Shown here: one piece after another, positions 61,654 through 64,000 of the stretch
How the letters are laid out: each line of letters starts with the position of its first letter
Numbering within the stretch: the stretch's first letter is position 1
Source: Cupriavidus sp. EM10
GTDB taxonomy: Bacteria; Pseudomonadota; Gammaproteobacteria; Burkholderiales; Burkholderiaceae
Assembly: GCF_018729255.1 (NCBI RefSeq)
Contig: NZ_CP076060.1
Location: 1,550,001-1,614,000 of the forward strand
Length of the DNA: 64,000 bases
Direction: 5' to 3'
Made by a program: the position numbers and the translations under genes
The notes under the pieces: model-generated
The model's input: only the letters and a program-made list of their open reading frames with translations
Database searches by the model: none
What the model was told of the DNA's origin: nothing

Positions 61654-62358
61654 ATGCCAGAAACCCTGTCAGGATCGATCGACGTCATCATCGATATCAA
61701 CCACGACAACCACTTCGACGCCGTGAAGGCGCGGAATGCGGGGGTCAGGGCGGTCATCCACAAGGCCAGCGAGGGCGCGACCTTCCAGGATCCGGCATAC
61801 CGCAAGCGGCGCCACGACGCGCTGGCCGCCGGGCTGTTATGGGGTGCCTACCACTTTTCCAGCGGGCGCACGGCGGCGGAGCAGGCCGAGAACTTCCTGT
61901 CCGCAGCGCAGGTTGGCGATCCGTCCGTGGACAACGGCGCCACGCTGTTCTGCCTCGATTTCGAGCCCAGTTCGAGCGGGCCCGACATGACGCTGGACCA
62001 GGCGCATGACTTCGTGACGCGGATCAAGGACAAGACCGGCCGCTGGCCAATGATCTACGGCGGCAACATGCTGCGCGACGCCGTGCAGGCACATGGCGCC
62101 GACCCCATCCTCAAGAATTGCCCGCTCTGGTACGCACGGTACCGGGACCAGCCGGTTGGCATTCCGACCGACACCTGGCCGCACTTCACGCTCTGGCAAT
62201 ACACCGACGGCCGATCCGGCCCGGTGCCGCACGCGTTTGCCGGCATGGCGGCCACCGATCGCGACTGCTATGTGGGGACCGAAGCGGACCTGAAGGCGAA
62301 ATGGCCGTTTGCCGATTTCTTCAGGACGGCACCGGGCGCGAACGACCAGAATGGCTAG
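61654..62358 (+). CDS. GH25 family muramidase-like protein
   Basis: 234-residue protein with a lysozyme (1,4-beta-N-acetylmuramidase) TIM-barrel of the GH25 type. VIIDINHDNHFD at the N-terminus, VIHKASEGATFQDPAY, AGLLWGAYHFSSG, and the catalytic pair in LFCLDFEPSSSG (D-x-E) are the family blocks, with TLWQYTDG and YVG at the end. No signal peptide is visible, so export would need phage-type lysis or a secretion apparatus. GGGAG precedes the ATG by 7 bases. Overlaps the downstream lipoprotein gene by 8 bp. Confidence 0.87.
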   Translation: MPETLSGSIDVIIDINHDNHFDAVKARNAGVRAVIHKASEGATFQDPAYRKRRHDALAAGLLWGAYHFSSGRTAAEQAENFLSAAQVGDPSVDNGATLFCLDFEPSSSGPDMTLDQAHDFVTRIKDKTGRWPMIYGGNMLRDAVQAHGADPILKNCPLWYARYRDQPVGIPTDTWPHFTLWQYTDGRSGPVPHAFAGMAATDRDCYVGTEADLKAKWPFADFFRTAPGANDQNG

Positions 62359-64000
62359 GGCACGTGCTCGCGGCCCGGGCCGGGTCGTGCCCGGCCTGAC
62401 GGTGGTGGTGCTGCTCGCGTCGCTTCTGTTGGGCGCCTGCGCGCCGAACCGCGCGTATCGGAGCCAGTTGCTGGATCTGGGCGCCGATCAACGCTGCGAG
62501 CGGGGCGGCGCCGCGCCGATGCCGGAACCGTGCGCCCATGTCTCGCCGGAGGCGGTGAAAGACCTCTACGAACTGCATTTCGTCGAGTTCGACGACCAGG
62601 GCTGGCTGTTTCCCGATGCGCCGGCGAACCCAGAGGCAAGTGCGGCAGCAAGTACGGCGAGTGCGACGGCAGCCGAGGCGCTGTCCTTCGGGCCATCGCA
62701 GCAGATCGACCGCGTGATGATGCGGCTGCGCGCCCTGCTGGACGACGGCAAGGACCTGAGCATCGTCGTCTTCGTGCATGGCTGGAAGCACAACGCCCAG
62801 GCCGACGATGCCAACGTGCAGGAGTTCCGCGATTTGCTCGAAGCCGCCGGGGCCGAAGAGCGGGACCGGACCCTGCCGGGCGGCACGGCGCGCAGGGTCG
62901 TGGGCATCTATGTGGCGTGGCGTGGCAAGTCATGGACCATACCGGACCCGGTGCTGAGCCTGACGTTCTGGGCGCGCAAGGAGGCCGCGCGGCGCGTCTC
63001 GGTCGGGTCGTCGCGCGAACTGTTCGCCCGGCTGCGTTCGCTGCGGACGCACTACAACGAGACGGTGGTGGTGGCGCCGGCTTCGGCGCCGGGGCAGGGG
63101 GCGGGGGAAATGCGCGGCCCGTTGTCGCGTTGCGGGCCCGGGCCGCCGAGCAGACCGGCGCATCGTCCGAGCAAGGGCCGCAACGCCCGCGCATCCGCAT
63201 GCTGATGATCGGCCACAGCTTCGGCGGACTGATCCTCTATGCCGCGATGTCGGGCTCGCTGATCGAGTCGCTGACCGCGCAGCGCGACCTGGCTGGCCTG
63301 GGCGTGGACGGGGAACTGGCCGAGCGCCCGGCCGACATGATCCTGCTGATCAATCCGGCCTTCGAGGCATCCCGCTATGAGTCGCTCTATCGCGTGTCGA
63401 ACGGTTACGCGCCCAGCCGTTTCCAGCCGCCGTTGCTGGTGTCGGTGACGTCGATCAAGGACTGGGCCACCGGCATCGCGTTCCCGATCGGCCGCTCGGT
63501 CAATACGCTTTTCGAGCGGGAAACGACGCCTGAGCAGGGCACGGCAATGAAGAAGACGCCGGGCCATATCGAGCAGTACCTGACACACCGGCTCCATGCG
63601 CACGTGCCGGCTGCATCGGGCGCATCGGGGTCGTCCGGTGAACCAGCCCCGGCCGACCCGTCCGGCGGGCGCTGCCCGGGCTGGAAATCCGAAGCCGAGC
63701 TGAAGGCATTGCACGGCAGCGAGCTAGGCCAGGCCGTGCGCCGCAACAAGCAGCTGGAAGCCGACAACACGGCGGCGTTCTTCCGCGAAAACCTTGCGCC
63801 CAGCCATCTGCTGAGGCCTGACTGGACCCGCACGTTCTGTGGCGGCAGCTACCTGACCATGGCCCGCAGCGGCGGCGATGCCAGGCAGGCCAACGCGCTG
63901 GTCTGGAATATCCAGGTGGACGGCGATGTCATCAGGAACCACGACGACGTGATGAACCCGGTGTTCCGGGCGTTCATGCGGCAGCTCTACACCGATGTAT
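62351..64000 (+). pseudogene. Lipoprotein alpha/beta-hydrolase, frameshifted and cut by window end
   Basis: The first frame (to 63205) encodes a lipoprotein signal (VVLLASLLLGAC, Cys about residue 30), VVFVHGWKHNAQADD (oxyanion region) and VVGIYVAWRGKSW. The next frame carries RIRMLMIGHSFGGLILYAAM, with the G-x-S-x-G nucleophile elbow, and runs past the window end. Adding one G to the G5 run at 63103-63107 joins them (GNARPVVALRARAAEQTG). The enzyme is probably an outer-membrane-anchored esterase or lipase. It starts inside the stop of the GH25 gene, so the two form a transcriptional pair. Confidence 0.8.

Noticed and set aside
1..64000. tRNA, rRNA, insertion sequences, prophage, integron or replication origin
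   Set aside because: Scanned by eye for cloverleaf arms, transposase motifs (DDE), integrase, attachment repeats and DnaA-box clusters; none found.

Overview
This is a high-GC, densely packed, gene-rich chromosomal segment. Gene content and order (mltG-tmk-holB-pilZ-tatD, purT, Bug-type solute-binding protein, tandem IclR regulators, hopanoid hpnIJKL, DUF3597, DUF1254) suggest a beta-proteobacterium of the Burkholderiaceae, most likely Cupriavidus or Ralstonia. That placement is inferred from gene families, not from a marker gene. I see no tRNA, rRNA, CRISPR array, prophage or insertion sequence.

Layout. 1-13 kb is housekeeping: a GntR regulator, DUF3597, NRDE and DUF4936 proteins, the folate-dependent YgfZ, the rightward operon mltG-tmk-holB-pilZ-GNAT-tatD-ankyrin lipoprotein, a DnaJ-domain membrane protein, an HD-GYP phosphodiesterase and a LysR regulator. 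13-23.4 kb holds an MscS channel, purT, a TonB siderophore receptor, two tandem IclR regulators and, divergent from them, an acyl-CoA dehydrogenase/Bug/CoA-transferase operon. 23.9-29.5 kb is a leftward stressosome-like module: RsbR, RsbS, RsbT, a SpoIIE phosphatase, a histidine kinase and a hybrid kinase. 30-36.5 kb is the four-gene DNA-repair set built on an ATP-dependent ligase (exonuclease, ligase, Lhr-like helicase, phosphoesterase). 36.3-42.7 kb has a double-PAS hybrid kinase, a Rieske oxygenase, an old yellow enzyme and a phospholipase-D lipoprotein.

The most interesting region is 42.7-50.1 kb, a seven-gene leftward operon. It encodes a complete route from PEP to 2-aminoethylphosphonate (PEP mutase, phosphonopyruvate decarboxylase, transaminase), two nucleotidyltransferase domains, a 2OG-Fe(II) oxygenase, a CDP-alcohol phosphatidyltransferase and a flippase-like membrane protein. 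I read it as a candidate pathway for a phosphonate-headgroup lipid. 50.3-56.7 kb holds a DUF1254 protein, a di-haem peroxidase, a phosphoesterase with a divergent TetR regulator, and an ArsR/AHSA1 pair. 56.8-61.2 kb is the hopanoid side-chain operon hpnI-J-K-L. The window ends with a GH25 muramidase-like protein and a lipoprotein alpha/beta-hydrolase that runs off the edge.

Two window-wide patterns deserve attention. Four copies of a palindromic REP-like element sit at gene ends, two of them as a head-to-head pair. In addition, six genes look broken or altered by what is in each case one missing base in a 4-5 base homopolymer (two such runs in one gene). The uniform direction of these indels points to under-called homopolymers in the assembly rather than real pseudogenes, so the affected genes are probably intact in the organism.
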